From Robertmurraya_A mangrovi (GTDB lineage Bacteria > Bacillota > Bacilli > Bacillales > Cytobacillaceae), in NCBI RefSeq assembly GCF_034427655.1, contig NZ_JAXOFX010000007.1, positions 124,001-188,000 of the forward strand: a DNA stretch of 64,000 nucleotides. Reading direction: 5' to 3'. The translations under genes were made by a program, and so were the position numbers. This document shows, piece after piece, positions 43,501 through 51,794 of this stretch (position 1 is its first letter; every line of letters starts with the position of its first letter). The notes below the pieces were generated by a model. The model was not told where the DNA came from. It made no database searches and worked only from the letters and a program-made list of their open reading frames with translations.

Positions 43501-44280
43501 ATGAGTTTATTAAAACTTGATGGAATCCATCATTCTTACTTTACACAAACCACTGCGACCACGGCCCTCTCCGATATTTCACTTGATATCGAGGAAGGGG
43601 AATTTGTCTCCTTTCTCGGTCCAAGTGGATGCGGTAAAACAACATTACTCTCCATTATAGCGGGATTAATCAAGCCTACTGAAGGGACTGTCATGTTAGA
43701 AGGCCAATCCGTACAAGAATCGGTAAATAAAATTGGTTATATGCTACAACAAGATTACCTTTTTCCTTGGAAATCAATTGAGGAAAACATTCTGCTTGGA
43801 TTAAAAATCGGAGGTACATTAAAATCCTCTAAAATAGAATATGCTAAAAGCTTACTTGAACAGATGGGGTTAAAGGGCTTTGAAACTCAATATCCAAAGC
43901 AACTTTCTGGAGGGATGAGGCAGCGTGTTGCTCTAGTAAGAACGCTGGCAACCGAACCAAAATTACTCATGCTAGATGAACCGTTCTCCGCATTGGATTA
44001 TCAAACCAAATTAAAACTAGAAGACTTAGTTTCAGATACTTTAAAGTCTTATGGGAAAACAGCTATTCTTGTCACTCATGATATTGGAGAGGCTATCGCC
44101 ATGAGCGATCGGATTTTCTTATTTTCAGCTCGTCCAGGAAAGCTACACCGTACTTTTTTAGTTCCTGATGAGTTGAGAAAATTAACACCTTTTAATGCCC
44201 GTAACCACGAAACCTATTCAGTCTTATTTCAAAAAGTATGGAAGGAGTTGGAATCACTTGAGTCCAGAGAAGAACACTAA
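43501..44280 (+). CDS. ytlC: ABC transporter ATPase YtlC
   Basis: A 259-residue ATPase of the nitrate/sulfonate/taurine importer class. Walker A is GPSGCGKT (40-47), the Q-loop is MLQQDYLFPW, the signature is LSGGMRQR, and Walker B is LLMLDEPFSALD with the H-loop THDIGEA. The ribosome site is AGAGGAGG. Its last 23 bases overlap the start of ytlD. Confidence 0.95.
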   Translation: MSLLKLDGIHHSYFTQTTATTALSDISLDIEEGEFVSFLGPSGCGKTTLLSIIAGLIKPTEGTVMLEGQSVQESVNKIGYMLQQDYLFPWKSIEENILLGLKIGGTLKSSKIEYAKSLLEQMGLKGFETQYPKQLSGGMRQRVALVRTLATEPKLLMLDEPFSALDYQTKLKLEDLVSDTLKSYGKTAILVTHDIGEAIAMSDRIFLFSARPGKLHRTFLVPDELRKLTPFNARNHETYSVLFQKVWKELESLESREEH

Positions 44281-45067
44281 ACTCCTCCATCAACAATATA
44301 TTGAATCATTAAAAATAGAAAAAAGATGGGTCCGCTTCTATCAGCTTGTTATTTTTCTCGTCTTTTTTGTTGGGTGGGAAGTGGCAAGTCAGAAACAATG
44401 GATTAACCCATTAATTTTTAGTTCTCCTTCAAAGGTATGGACATTATTTTTAGAAAAAATCCAAGACGGTACGCTACTCACGAACCTTGGTTTTACACTA
44501 ACAGAAACTGTGTTCGGATTTATATTAGGTACCCTCTTAGGAACAATTCTAGCTGCGATCCTTTGGTGGTCACCTATTCTTTCTAAAATATTAGACCCTT
44601 ATCTAGTCATCTTAAATGCTATGCCTAAAGTAGCCTTAGGTCCTATTTTAATTGTTGCACTAGGCCCTACCTTTACCTCCATTGTCGCCATGGGTGCCAT
44701 TATTTCCGTCATCATCACTACCATCGTTGTTTACACCTCATTTAAAGAGGTCGATCCCAATTATTTAAAGGTACTCCAAACATTTGGAGCAACTAGGCTA
44801 CAGTGCTTTAAAGAAGCAATCCTTCCCGCATCTTTTCCAACCATCATCTCAACTTTAAAGGTTAATGTAGGACTATCGTGGGTTGGAGTCATTGTAGGGG
44901 AATTTCTCGTTTCCTCAAAAGGATTAGGGTACATGATTATTTATGGATTCCAGGTATTTAACTTCACCCTTGTCTTACTCGCACTTCTTGTGATTGCTGT
45001 ATTTGCAACCATTATGTATCAGCTAGTGGAATTGCTGGAAAGGAAATTAATTAAAGATGGTTCATAA
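44258..45067 (+). CDS. ytlD: ABC transporter permease YtlD
   Basis: A 269-residue membrane subunit with about six TM segments and the EAA loop (FGATRLQCFKEAILPASFPTI). I place the start at a TTG (44258) inside ytlC, because AAGGAG precedes it and the peptide then opens LSPEKNTKLLHQ. A longer frame from 44195 has no ribosome site. It is the last gene of ytlACD and ends at a GC-rich terminator shared with ytkD. Confidence 0.9.
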   Translation: MSPEKNTKLLHQQYIESLKIEKRWVRFYQLVIFLVFFVGWEVASQKQWINPLIFSSPSKVWTLFLEKIQDGTLLTNLGFTLTETVFGFILGTLLGTILAAILWWSPILSKILDPYLVILNAMPKVALGPILIVALGPTFTSIVAMGAIISVIITTIVVYTSFKEVDPNYLKVLQTFGATRLQCFKEAILPASFPTIISTLKVNVGLSWVGVIVGEFLVSSKGLGYMIIYGFQVFNFTLVLLALLVIAVFATIMYQLVELLERKLIKDGS

Positions 45068-45106
45068 AAGACAGGCGGTAAAAAACCGTCTGTCTGATTT
45101 TTAGTG
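45068..45106. terminator. Bidirectional terminator of ytlD and ytkD
   Basis: AGACAGGCGGT pairs with ACCGTCTGTCT around AAAAA, followed by GATTTTT. Confidence 0.85.
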
Positions 45107-45571
45107 GCACATTTCCATAATGTAATGGATACTTTTCTCGATTACTTGATCCTTCATGATGAAACTGTAATGACTAGAAAACCTAGTTTCTAATAGGGTA
45201 TCCTCTACTAATACTGGTCCATCCGTTTCGTGATAATTCTGCTCAATCTCTAAGTGATCAACCACTCCATAAAAAATAGCTTTTACAAACGAATAATCCT
45301 CTTCCTTTACCTCATATTCACCTATGTATATTAAATCCTTTAGGACTGCTCCTGTCTCCTCTTTTACCTCACGATAGGCTGCTGCTTCTAGTGTTTCATT
45401 GCTTTCTCTCTTACCACCTGGAAACTCCAGCCCCCTAGCTTTATGCTTCGTTAACAGCCACTCTCCATTGTAACGACAGATGACTAATACATGCTCAGGT
45501 TTTTGGGAGAAAGAATCCCGCTTGAAAGAAAGGTGAACAGTCTTTCCTTGTGAATCTTTAAAGATTTCCAT
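45101..45571 (-). CDS. ytkD: Nudix hydrolase YtkD (8-oxo-dGTPase type)
   Basis: A 156-residue Nudix enzyme. The full Nudix box (residues 52-74) begins GGKRESNETLEAAAYREVKE and ends ETG. B. subtilis YtkD removes oxidised dGTP/GTP (MutT-like) and has been tied to stress and sporulation. The length fits. The stop lies at the foot of the shared terminator. Confidence 0.92.
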   Translation of the reverse strand: MEIFKDSQGKTVHLSFKRDSFSQKPEHVLVICRYNGEWLLTKHKARGLEFPGGKRESNETLEAAAYREVKEETGAVLKDLIYIGEYEVKEEDYSFVKAIFYGVVDHLEIEQNYHETDGPVLVEDTLLETRFSSHYSFIMKDQVIEKSIHYIMEMCH

Positions 45572-45760
45572 CTTACACCTCAGTTATATTTAAATTTACC
45601 TAGTATTATTGTACCAAGTTTCGTGTTTTTAGAAACCTTTAATGCTCCTGTTCGTATATTACCCGAAAGCATTTTCGGTAGGTGTTTATTGTACTCATAA
45701 ACCAAACACCCTTCATGAAAAATCAACGAAAAGGCTAAAACAGTAAAAGGAGTGTACGTT

Positions 45761-46633
45761 TTGAAAAAATTATTCCCAATATTTCTTGGAATCCTTCTCG
45801 CCTTTATGCTAGCGGGCTGTAATCAAACAGCAAAAACAGTAGACAAGGAAAGTAGCACTGGTAATAAAGAAGAACAAAAGAAAGAAGAAAAAATCTCTGA
45901 ACTCACACTCGAGGAAGTACTGAACAAATCGATGGAAGCATCAGAACAATTAAAGAGCTTTACAGTAGCAATGGAGATGGACCAGCAGTTAAGCTCGGAC
46001 CAAGAGGAAACTTCTATGGATTTAAGCTCTACGATTGATATGCAAGTGGTTACCGAGCCAATGGCATTTTATCAAAAAATGAAAATGACAGAAAAAGCTT
46101 CAAAAGAGTCCTTTGAAGTAGAAAGCTATTTCACACAAGATGGTATGTATTTATATGATGCGGCTGCAGGTAAATGGATGAAGTTTCCGACAGAGTTTTC
46201 TGATCAGTTACTACAGCTTTCTGATCAACAAACGAATCCTGCGGAGGAATTGAAGAAGCTGCAGAAATTTGTAGATGACTTTACTTTTGAACAAGATGAC
46301 AAAACATACATTTTGAAATTAAAAGCATCCGGAGATAAATTTAGTGATTTTATTAAAGAAATGGCTCAGCAATCTTTACCACCTCAAATGGGTGCTGGTG
46401 AAGAAATTATGGACCAAATGAAAGTAAATCAACTTGAATATGAAATCATTATTGCAAAAGATACCTTTTATCCTACTCATCTAAATATTATGATGGACAT
46501 GGAAATATCTGCTGACGGTCAAAAAGTTAAGATGGCACAGAGTGTAAAAGGGCAATATTCTAATTATAATAATGTGGGCGAGATAACGGTACCTCAAGAA
46601 GTTCTTGATACGGCTGAAGAAATTGAAATGTAA
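45761..46633 (+). CDS. Lipoprotein of the DUF6612/LppX-like group
   Basis: A 290-residue exported lipoprotein from the TTG at 45761; AAAGGAG stands eight bases upstream, while the GTG at 45752 overlaps that site. The lipobox is FMLAGC. The mature domain is Lys/Glu-rich at first, then alternates beta-strands with phrases such as 'MDLSSTIDMQVV', 'YFTQDGMYLYDAAAGKWMKF' and 'QMKVNQLEYEIIIAKDTFYP'. This is the pattern of LolA/LppX-like lipoproteins that bind hydrophobic ligands. The function is unknown. It has no operon partner. Confidence 0.82.
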   Translation: MKKLFPIFLGILLAFMLAGCNQTAKTVDKESSTGNKEEQKKEEKISELTLEEVLNKSMEASEQLKSFTVAMEMDQQLSSDQEETSMDLSSTIDMQVVTEPMAFYQKMKMTEKASKESFEVESYFTQDGMYLYDAAAGKWMKFPTEFSDQLLQLSDQQTNPAEELKKLQKFVDDFTFEQDDKTYILKLKASGDKFSDFIKEMAQQSLPPQMGAGEEIMDQMKVNQLEYEIIIAKDTFYPTHLNIMMDMEISADGQKVKMAQSVKGQYSNYNNVGEITVPQEVLDTAEEIEM

Positions 46634-46642
46634 AATAAATAG

Positions 46643-46680
46643 TTTGAATGGCTGCCTACTTGAGGCAGCCATTTTACTTT
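46643..46680. terminator. Bidirectional terminator
   Basis: AATGGCTGCC pairs with GGCAGCCATT around TACTTGA, between convergent genes ending at 46633 and 46679. Confidence 0.82.
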
Positions 46681-47011
46681 AGTTCTTTGTCCAACCGCTT
46701 TTTAAGATCCCCATTGTATCGATATGATTTTTTGCTTCTTGATCACCCAATTGATAGATCATCCCATAGACCGCTTGCGTTGTGTTATCATAAGCATCAT
46801 TTTCTCTATCATAATGATATTGAACATAAGGAACGTGAGCTCTAAAAAAATTCTGCCAGTCGGTTGAATAATTTTGTTCAAACAATTCTCTTAATTGAGT
46901 AATTTCCTCATCTGTCGCTTCTATTTTAAAATTCCAAGGCGAATCGGTGCTACTTTGTGAGATTTCGCCGGTACTAACCGCCACATAATATGTTTTCTTT
47001 TGATTTTCCAC
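46679..47011 (-). CDS. Conserved small protein of unknown function (110 residues)
   Basis: A soluble, acidic protein beginning MENQKKTYYVAVSTGEISQS and ending GDQEAKNHIDTMGILKSGWT. I recall close relatives in many Bacillaceae, sometimes labelled only 'hydrolase', but no catalytic motif is evident. A conserved-looking centre is FFRAHVPYVQYHYD. The ATG follows AAAGGGTG. I cannot assign a role. Confidence 0.7.
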   Translation of the reverse strand: MENQKKTYYVAVSTGEISQSSTDSPWNFKIEATDEEITQLRELFEQNYSTDWQNFFRAHVPYVQYHYDRENDAYDNTTQAVYGMIYQLGDQEAKNHIDTMGILKSGWTKN

Positions 47012-47246
47012 TCGTTACACCCTTTCTTATGGCAAAGGATTCAATTTTTGCAATCTTCAAAAAACCACTTCTCATTATGATTGGTTTTATATATAATAAA
47101 TCAAATAGTAATAGTCCTCTAACTATAGTCTTACTCATATTACATATATTTTTACATTGTTAATGGAAAAAAATTTCGAATAGTTTTCATAATTTAGGGT
47201 ATTGAATAAGTATAATGATAAAAATACTTTAGCGGGGGTGGAAGGG

Positions 47247-47504
47247 ATGAAACTGGTCGATGAGATCTATGCTTTTTATCGTGATAAGTTAACGGGTGAC
47301 GAAGAGGATATTGATATGCTTGCCTTTGCTTTTCTAGAGGAGATGACTCCTGATGATTTGTTAAAAATCATTCAAGACTTGGACACGCAGGAATTATACG
47401 ATTTAATGGGACTTTACTTAATTGAAGGACTGAAGGGTAAATTTGCTCAAGAAGAGTATGGTCAAAAAAGGGCTCCTTCATTTCATGAAAGAAATTTGCA
47501 TTAA
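47247..47504 (+). CDS. Small acidic protein (DUF6154-like)
   Basis: An 85-residue protein from the ATG at 47247, which follows GGGGTGGAAGGG. An earlier in-frame codon (47202) has no ribosome site. The chain MKLVDEIYAFYRDKLTGDEE goes on with helices rich in Asp/Glu (MTPDDLLKIIQDLDTQELYDLM). I believe it belongs to DUF6154, whose function is unknown. Confidence 0.7.
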   Translation: MKLVDEIYAFYRDKLTGDEEDIDMLAFAFLEEMTPDDLLKIIQDLDTQELYDLMGLYLIEGLKGKFAQEEYGQKRAPSFHERNLH

Positions 47505-47548
47505 AAAATAGATTTTTTAATGATACATATTAACATATCGATTTTTTA

Positions 47549-47588
47549 AAAATAGCCGAATATACAGTTGTTCGGCTATTTTTTTCCA
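47549..47588 (+). terminator. Terminator of the DUF6154-like gene
   Basis: AAATAGCCGAA pairs with TTCGGCTATTT, then TTTTTCC. Confidence 0.85.
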
Positions 47589-47621
47589 AAAAAACAGGCT
47601 GACTTTCCTAGTCAGCCAAAG
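47587..47621 (-). terminator. Terminator of dps
   Basis: GGCTGACT and AGTCAGCC pair around AGGAA on the minus strand, followed by TGTTTTTTT. Confidence 0.85.
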
Positions 47622-47623
47622 TT

Positions 47624-48061
47624 TTAACCTAAGTATGCTTTTAACATCCAAATATGTTTCTTTAAGCTTTGCTTAACCGAAAGTAGCATATCTCCTGTAC
47701 CTTCATCATTTGCCTTTTCTGCAAGCTCAATTGCATCCTGGAGCTCTTCCACCATTTTTTCAAAGTCTCCACAAATGCTACCTACCATTTGCTCAGCACT
47801 TTCATTCCCTGAAGCCTCCTGAACAGAGGCAAGCTCTAAGCATTCTTTCATCGTTGCCACTGGATTTCCTTCAAGTGCTAAAATTCTCTCAGCTAATTCA
47901 TCAATGTGGACATTGGCTTCGTTATACATTTCTTCAAATTTTTCATGTAGGGTAAAGAAATTTCTGCCCTTTACATACCAATGATAGTTATGAAGCTTAA
48001 CGTATAATACAGTCCAGTTTGCCACTTGCCTATTAACAGCTTGTACTAATTCGTTTGACAT
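47624..48061 (-). CDS. dps: Dps-family DNA-protecting ferritin
   Basis: A 145-residue dodecameric miniferritin that oxidises Fe(II) with H2O2 and shields DNA. The inter-subunit ferroxidase residues are present: His27 (YHWYV), His39 (TLHEKF), Asp54 and Glu58 (HIDELAERI). Position next to ytzI and luxS matches B. subtilis dps (ytkB), a sigma-B general-stress gene. A GTTTTA-N13-GGGAAA sequence just upstream fits such a promoter. No PerR box was clearly seen. Confidence 0.93.
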   Translation of the reverse strand: MSNELVQAVNRQVANWTVLYVKLHNYHWYVKGRNFFTLHEKFEEMYNEANVHIDELAERILALEGNPVATMKECLELASVQEASGNESAEQMVGSICGDFEKMVEELQDAIELAEKANDEGTGDMLLSVKQSLKKHIWMLKAYLG

Positions 48062-48085
48062 TTATATCATCCTCCCACTGTTATA

Positions 48086-48110
48086 TTTCCCTTTTTAAAG
48101 TAGTTAAAAC
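48086..48110 (-). promoter_or_regulatory. Candidate sigma-B promoter of dps
   Basis: Minus-strand GTTTTA (48110-48105), a 13-base spacer and GGGAAA (48091-48086), close to GTTTAA-N13-GGGTAT. The leader would be only about 17 bases. Confidence 0.5.
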
Positions 48111-48231
48111 GTAAAAATAATATCGGTTATAGATTCTCAGAATAATGTTTCAAAACGTGCTAAAATGGATTAAAAGTATTATTTTGGTATATAAGTTGAA
48201 CTCTTAAAAATTTCTATAGGAGGAATGGACA

Positions 48232-48390
48232 ATGAAAATTGTTTTAATCATATCCATTGTCATTATTTTTGTTGTTATTTTATTAGCCGTTTTAACTACA
48301 TCTAAAGCCTATTCGTACAAGCATACAGTAGACTCATTGGAAGATAATCCTCACTTACCAAAAGAGGGAGAGCAGGAGAAGAAAGAATAG
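48232..48390 (+). CDS. ytzI: Small single-span membrane protein YtzI
   Basis: A 52-residue protein from an ATG with the ribosome site ATAGGAGGAATGGACA. One TM helix (about 2-22, MKIVLIISIVIIFVVILLAV) is followed by TTSKAYSYKHTVD and an acidic, lysine-rich tail. The 'TSKAY-YKHTVD' stretch and position between dps and luxS match B. subtilis YtzI. The function is unknown. Confidence 0.85.
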   Translation: MKIVLIISIVIIFVVILLAVLTTSKAYSYKHTVDSLEDNPHLPKEGEQEKKE

Positions 48391-48425
48391 AATAGAATAG
48401 AATTAGAATTAGAAATAGAAATAAT
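48382..48425. repeat. Short simple repeat (GAATAG/GAATTA/GAAATA units)
   Basis: Right after the ytzI stop the sequence runs AATAGAATAGAATAGAATTA and then GAATTAGAAATAGAAATAATT. This is a decayed 5-6-base repeat that could vary in length by slippage. It lies about 20 bases before the cls start. Confidence 0.7.
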
Positions 48426-48446
48426 TATTTTTTGCGAGGAACTTAG

Positions 48447-49895
48447 ATGAGTATAACATCTGTTTTGATAGGACTTATATTTGTTCTAAACATCGGCTTT
48501 GCCATGATTGTCATCTTTCTGGAACGTCGGGATCCTGGTGCAACTTGGGCTTGGTTACTCGTATTACTTTTTATACCAGGACTTGGGTTTATTTTATATT
48601 TAATCTTTGGTCAAAACTTAAGTCGGAGAAAAATGTTTCTATGGGAAGATCGAAAGAAAATTGGGATAGATGAACTCATACATAGACAAATACAAGATTT
48701 GAATTCTGGGCAGTTTTTGTTTCGAAATGAAATTGAAAAGTTTAATCGCGATTTAATCTATATGCACTTAATCAACAATGATGCGGTTTTAACACAAGAT
48801 AATAGTGTTAAGATTTTCACAGATGGCCAGGAAAAATTTAATTCACTCATAAACGATATTCTTGCGGCCGAAGACCACATCCACCTTCAATATTATATTT
48901 ATAAAAAAGATAACCTTGGAAAGAAGTTAAAGAATGCCTTAATTGCTAAAGCTAAAGAAGGTGTAAAAGTCAGAGTATTGTATGATGAACTTGGTTCAAG
49001 GACAATGACAAAATCCTTTTTTAAAGATTTAAGAGAAGCTGGAGGGGAAGTGGAAGTATTTTTTCCGTCCAAATTTCATTTTATAAATCTACGTTTAAAT
49101 TATCGAAATCACAGGAAGTTAGCCATCATTGATGGAAAAATAGGTTATGTTGGCGGTTTTAACGTTGGGGATGAATATTTAGGGTTCGATCCAAAATTTG
49201 GATACTGGCGTGATACACACCTGAAATTAGAGGGTGGCGCGGTACATGCCATTCAGACCCGTTTTATTCTAGATTGGAACCAAGCCTCTTACAGGCATGA
49301 TATTTATTACTCACCTAATTATTTCCCGAAGGAAGCCCCTAATGGCGGCGTCGGAATTCAAGTGGTCACAAGTGGTCCGGATTCAGAATGGGAACAAATC
49401 AAAAATGGCTATATAAAAATGATAACATCAGCAAAAAAGTCAATATGGATACAGACTCCTTATTTTATCCCTGATGCAAGTGTTCTTGATGCCTTAAGGA
49501 TTGCTTCTTTATGTGGAGTTGATGTAAGAATCATGATACCAAACAAGCCGGATCACATGTTTGTTTATTGGGCTACTTATTCCTATATTGGGGAAATGAT
49601 TAAGGCAGGAGCAAGAGTCTATATATACGATAACGGTTTTATTCACGCAAAAACCATTGTAGTTGATCATCACGTTTCATCTGTCGGAACAGCTAATATT
49701 GATGTGAGAAGTTTCCGCTTAAATTTTGAGGTAAATGCTTTTATCTATAACGAAAACATTGCGGAGGAACTAACAAAGAGTTTTGAAGAGGATATAAAAT
49801 TATCTACAGAACTAACTCCTGAAAAGTACAGAGAACGACATTTAAAAATCCGATTTAAAGAATCGGTTTCTAGGTTATTGTCACCTATATTATAA
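48447..49895 (+). CDS. cls: Cardiolipin synthase
   Basis: A 482-residue phospholipase-D-family membrane enzyme that condenses two phosphatidylglycerols. Two N-terminal TM segments (about 2-20 and 30-50) precede two catalytic HKD motifs: HRKLAIID (about 222-229) and HAKTIVVD (about 399-406). The length is that of bacterial ClsA/YwnE enzymes. The upstream GCGAGGA site is modest. It is followed by a hairpin shared with luxS. B. subtilis has cls genes elsewhere, so this is a local difference from its gene order. Confidence 0.94.
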   Translation: MSITSVLIGLIFVLNIGFAMIVIFLERRDPGATWAWLLVLLFIPGLGFILYLIFGQNLSRRKMFLWEDRKKIGIDELIHRQIQDLNSGQFLFRNEIEKFNRDLIYMHLINNDAVLTQDNSVKIFTDGQEKFNSLINDILAAEDHIHLQYYIYKKDNLGKKLKNALIAKAKEGVKVRVLYDELGSRTMTKSFFKDLREAGGEVEVFFPSKFHFINLRLNYRNHRKLAIIDGKIGYVGGFNVGDEYLGFDPKFGYWRDTHLKLEGGAVHAIQTRFILDWNQASYRHDIYYSPNYFPKEAPNGGVGIQVVTSGPDSEWEQIKNGYIKMITSAKKSIWIQTPYFIPDASVLDALRIASLCGVDVRIMIPNKPDHMFVYWATYSYIGEMIKAGARVYIYDNGFIHAKTIVVDHHVSSVGTANIDVRSFRLNFEVNAFIYNENIAEELTKSFEEDIKLSTELTPEKYRERHLKIRFKESVSRLLSPIL

Positions 49896-49927
49896 AAGCC
49901 AGATTGCTCATACAATCTGGCTTTTAC
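49892..49927. terminator. Bidirectional terminator of cls and luxS
   Basis: AAAGCCAGATTG pairs with CAATCTGGCTTT around CTCATA, between the stops at 49895 and 49931. Confidence 0.88.
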
Positions 49928-49930
49928 CTA

Positions 49931-50401
49931 TTAAAATACTTGTCTTAAGTCTTCTTTCGTTTGCTCAAGCCAGAAGCGCATTAAACGCTTTGCACCTTCT
50001 AAATCATGAAGCTTTGCTTGACCACATTCTTTTGGAGTTGCTGCAGGAATCACATCTACTTCAACTGCCTCTTTTAAAGTATCTTCAAGTAAGTCGATGA
50101 TTTCATCAACTGTTGGTTCACCACTAACCACTAGGTAGTATCCTGTTTGGCAACCCATTGGTGAGATATCAATAATATCAAAGTGATCATACTTCTCAGA
50201 GTGTTTACGAATGTTAATCGCTAAAAGGTGCTCTAGTGTATGAATTGCATCAGGCTTCATTGCCTGCTTATTAGGCTGGCAGAAGCGAATATCATATTTA
50301 TTTACAACCCCGTCCGTTCCTACTTTATGAACTCCACAATGTCTTACATAAGGGGCTTTAACGGCATCATGATCTAATTCAAAGCTTTCTACTGAAGGCA
50401 T
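49931..50401 (-). CDS. luxS: S-ribosylhomocysteine lyase LuxS
   Basis: A 156-residue metalloenzyme of the activated methyl cycle. It splits S-ribosylhomocysteine to homocysteine and the autoinducer-2 precursor. Metal ligands His54 and His58 (HTLEH) and Cys126 (KECGQAK) and catalytic Glu57 are present. Start chosen at 50401, where AAAGGAGTGA precedes; the upstream in-frame codon at 50464 would add a non-conserved tail. SAM made by metK feeds this pathway. Confidence 0.97.
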   Translation of the reverse strand: MPSVESFELDHDAVKAPYVRHCGVHKVGTDGVVNKYDIRFCQPNKQAMKPDAIHTLEHLLAINIRKHSEKYDHFDIIDISPMGCQTGYYLVVSGEPTVDEIIDLLEDTLKEAVEVDVIPAATPKECGQAKLHDLEGAKRLMRFWLEQTKEDLRQVF

Positions 50402-50696
50402 TATATTCACTCCTTTTTCATGTCTACAACGTATTATACAATAAATCCCGAGTATTTTCATCAAATTAATCTACATTTACCTCAACGGGAAAAAAATCTA
50501 ACATGAAGTGCTGCTTTCTTAGTGAATCTGTATTTATAGACTTTTCAAGCTTTAGTATGATATGTTTTTGCATAGATGTATTCGTCTAGTTGATATGTGA
50601 CGAAAAAAAACTTAATTCTTATATCAACTTCTTAATAAAAGCTATGTTGTTCATAATTATTTTTGAAAACAGCCGATACTGAAAAGAGTGAGATGA

Positions 50697-50924
50697 ATGT
50701 TAAAAAAATTACTGTTAGGTTTTATCCGTTTCTACCAATTGGTTATTTCTCCTCTTAAACCACCGACATGTCGGTTCTACCCTACGTGTTCTCATTATGG
50801 GCTAGAAGCAATAAAAAGGTTCGGCCCTTTAAAAGGCGGTTGGCTAACCATTAAACGAATTTTAAAATGCCATCCTTTCCATCCTGGAGGAGTAGATTTA
50901 GTACCAGAAAAGGAAAAGAATTAG
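50697..50924 (+). CDS. yidD: Membrane protein insertion efficiency factor YidD
   Basis: A 75-residue protein (B. subtilis YtjA) with an N-terminal amphipathic segment (LKKLLLGFIRFYQLVISP) and the family's cysteine block CRFYPTCSHYGLEAI, then HPGGVD. It aids YidC/SpoIIIJ-type membrane insertion. Its TAG stop overlaps the TAA stop of the convergent carbonic anhydrase gene. Confidence 0.92.
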   Translation: MLKKLLLGFIRFYQLVISPLKPPTCRFYPTCSHYGLEAIKRFGPLKGGWLTIKRILKCHPFHPGGVDLVPEKEKN

Positions 50925-51484
50925 TTTTCATAACCATTTTCAACTAAATCTAATGCGCCCGTTTTTGGATTAATAACTAACCCATGGACAGGAACGTCCT
51001 TTGGTAGCAAAGGGTGCTTTTTGATCATTTTAACACTATGGGCAACACTTTCAGACACATGGTTGAAACCCTTAAGCCATTCGTTTACGTCAATACCAGA
51101 GTATTCTAACATCTGGAAGGTTTCATCCGTGATGCCTCTTTCTTTCATCTTATCAAGAACACTATCAGCTTTCAGTCCACTCATCCCACAATCATGATGT
51201 CCGATAACTAGAATTTCCTCAGCTTGGAGTTGATAGACCGCAACCAGAAGGCTCCTCATGATACTCCCAAATGGATGGCTAACTAGTGCTCCCGCATTTT
51301 TTACAATTTTGACATCTCCGTTACCTACATTAATTGCTTTCGGCAACAACTCTAATAATCTAGTATCCATACAGGTTAGAATAACTAACTTCTTGTCAGG
51401 ATATTTGTCAGTACTATATTGTTCGTAACTTTTTTCTTCTACAAAGTGCTTATTATGCTGGAGAATCTCATCTAAGAGTCTCAT
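50921..51484 (-). CDS. ytiB: Beta-carbonic anhydrase YtiB
   Basis: A 187-residue zinc enzyme interconverting CO2 and bicarbonate. Zinc ligands Cys38 (LTCMDTR), His96 and Cys99 (GHHDCG), and the Asp40-Arg42 dyad, are kept. I start at 51484, where GAGGTGA lies six bases upstream, rather than at an in-frame codon 11 residues earlier. The 3' end overlaps yidD by four bases. Confidence 0.93.
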   Translation of the reverse strand: MRLLDEILQHNKHFVEEKSYEQYSTDKYPDKKLVILTCMDTRLLELLPKAINVGNGDVKIVKNAGALVSHPFGSIMRSLLVAVYQLQAEEILVIGHHDCGMSGLKADSVLDKMKERGITDETFQMLEYSGIDVNEWLKGFNHVSESVAHSVKMIKKHPLLPKDVPVHGLVINPKTGALDLVENGYEN

Positions 51485-51644
51485 GTTCTTCACCTCTTTA
51501 TTAAAATAACAATACATTTTTTAATCAATTATAAATGCAACCAAGGGTGCCTTTTCTGCACAATATTGTCCTTTATGCAAAGCACTTATAAATGATTCTA
51601 TTATTAGCATACATAATTATTGCAAAAATAGACAATTTTTATTC

Positions 51645-51673
51645 TTGCTTTTCTTAAATTTATTTTGTAATAT
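51645..51673 (+). promoter_or_regulatory. Candidate promoter of the zinc-binding lipoprotein gene
   Basis: TTGCTT (51645-51650), a 17-base spacer and TAATAT (51668-51673). The putative Zur box starts 12 bases after the -10 element. Confidence 0.5.
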
Positions 51674-51685
51674 ACTAAGAGTAAA

Positions 51686-51700
51686 TCGGAATCGTTACGC
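51686..51700 (+). promoter_or_regulatory. Candidate Zur box
   Basis: TCGGAATCGTTACGC resembles the B. subtilis Zur operator TCGTAATNATTACGA (about 12 of 15) and overlaps the predicted transcription start of a zinc-binding protein gene. Confidence 0.6.
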
Positions 51701-51794
51701 ATTATTAATTAAGTCTATAATACAATTATTCTAATAAACTACGTATAGACTCTAAATCGAAATAAATACGCTTTTTAAAAAGTGAGGAGAGAAT

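Noticed and set aside
44195..44257. Longer start of ytlD within ytlC
   Set aside because: It has no ribosome site and would overlap ytlC by 86 bases; the TTG at 44258 has AAGGAG upstream.
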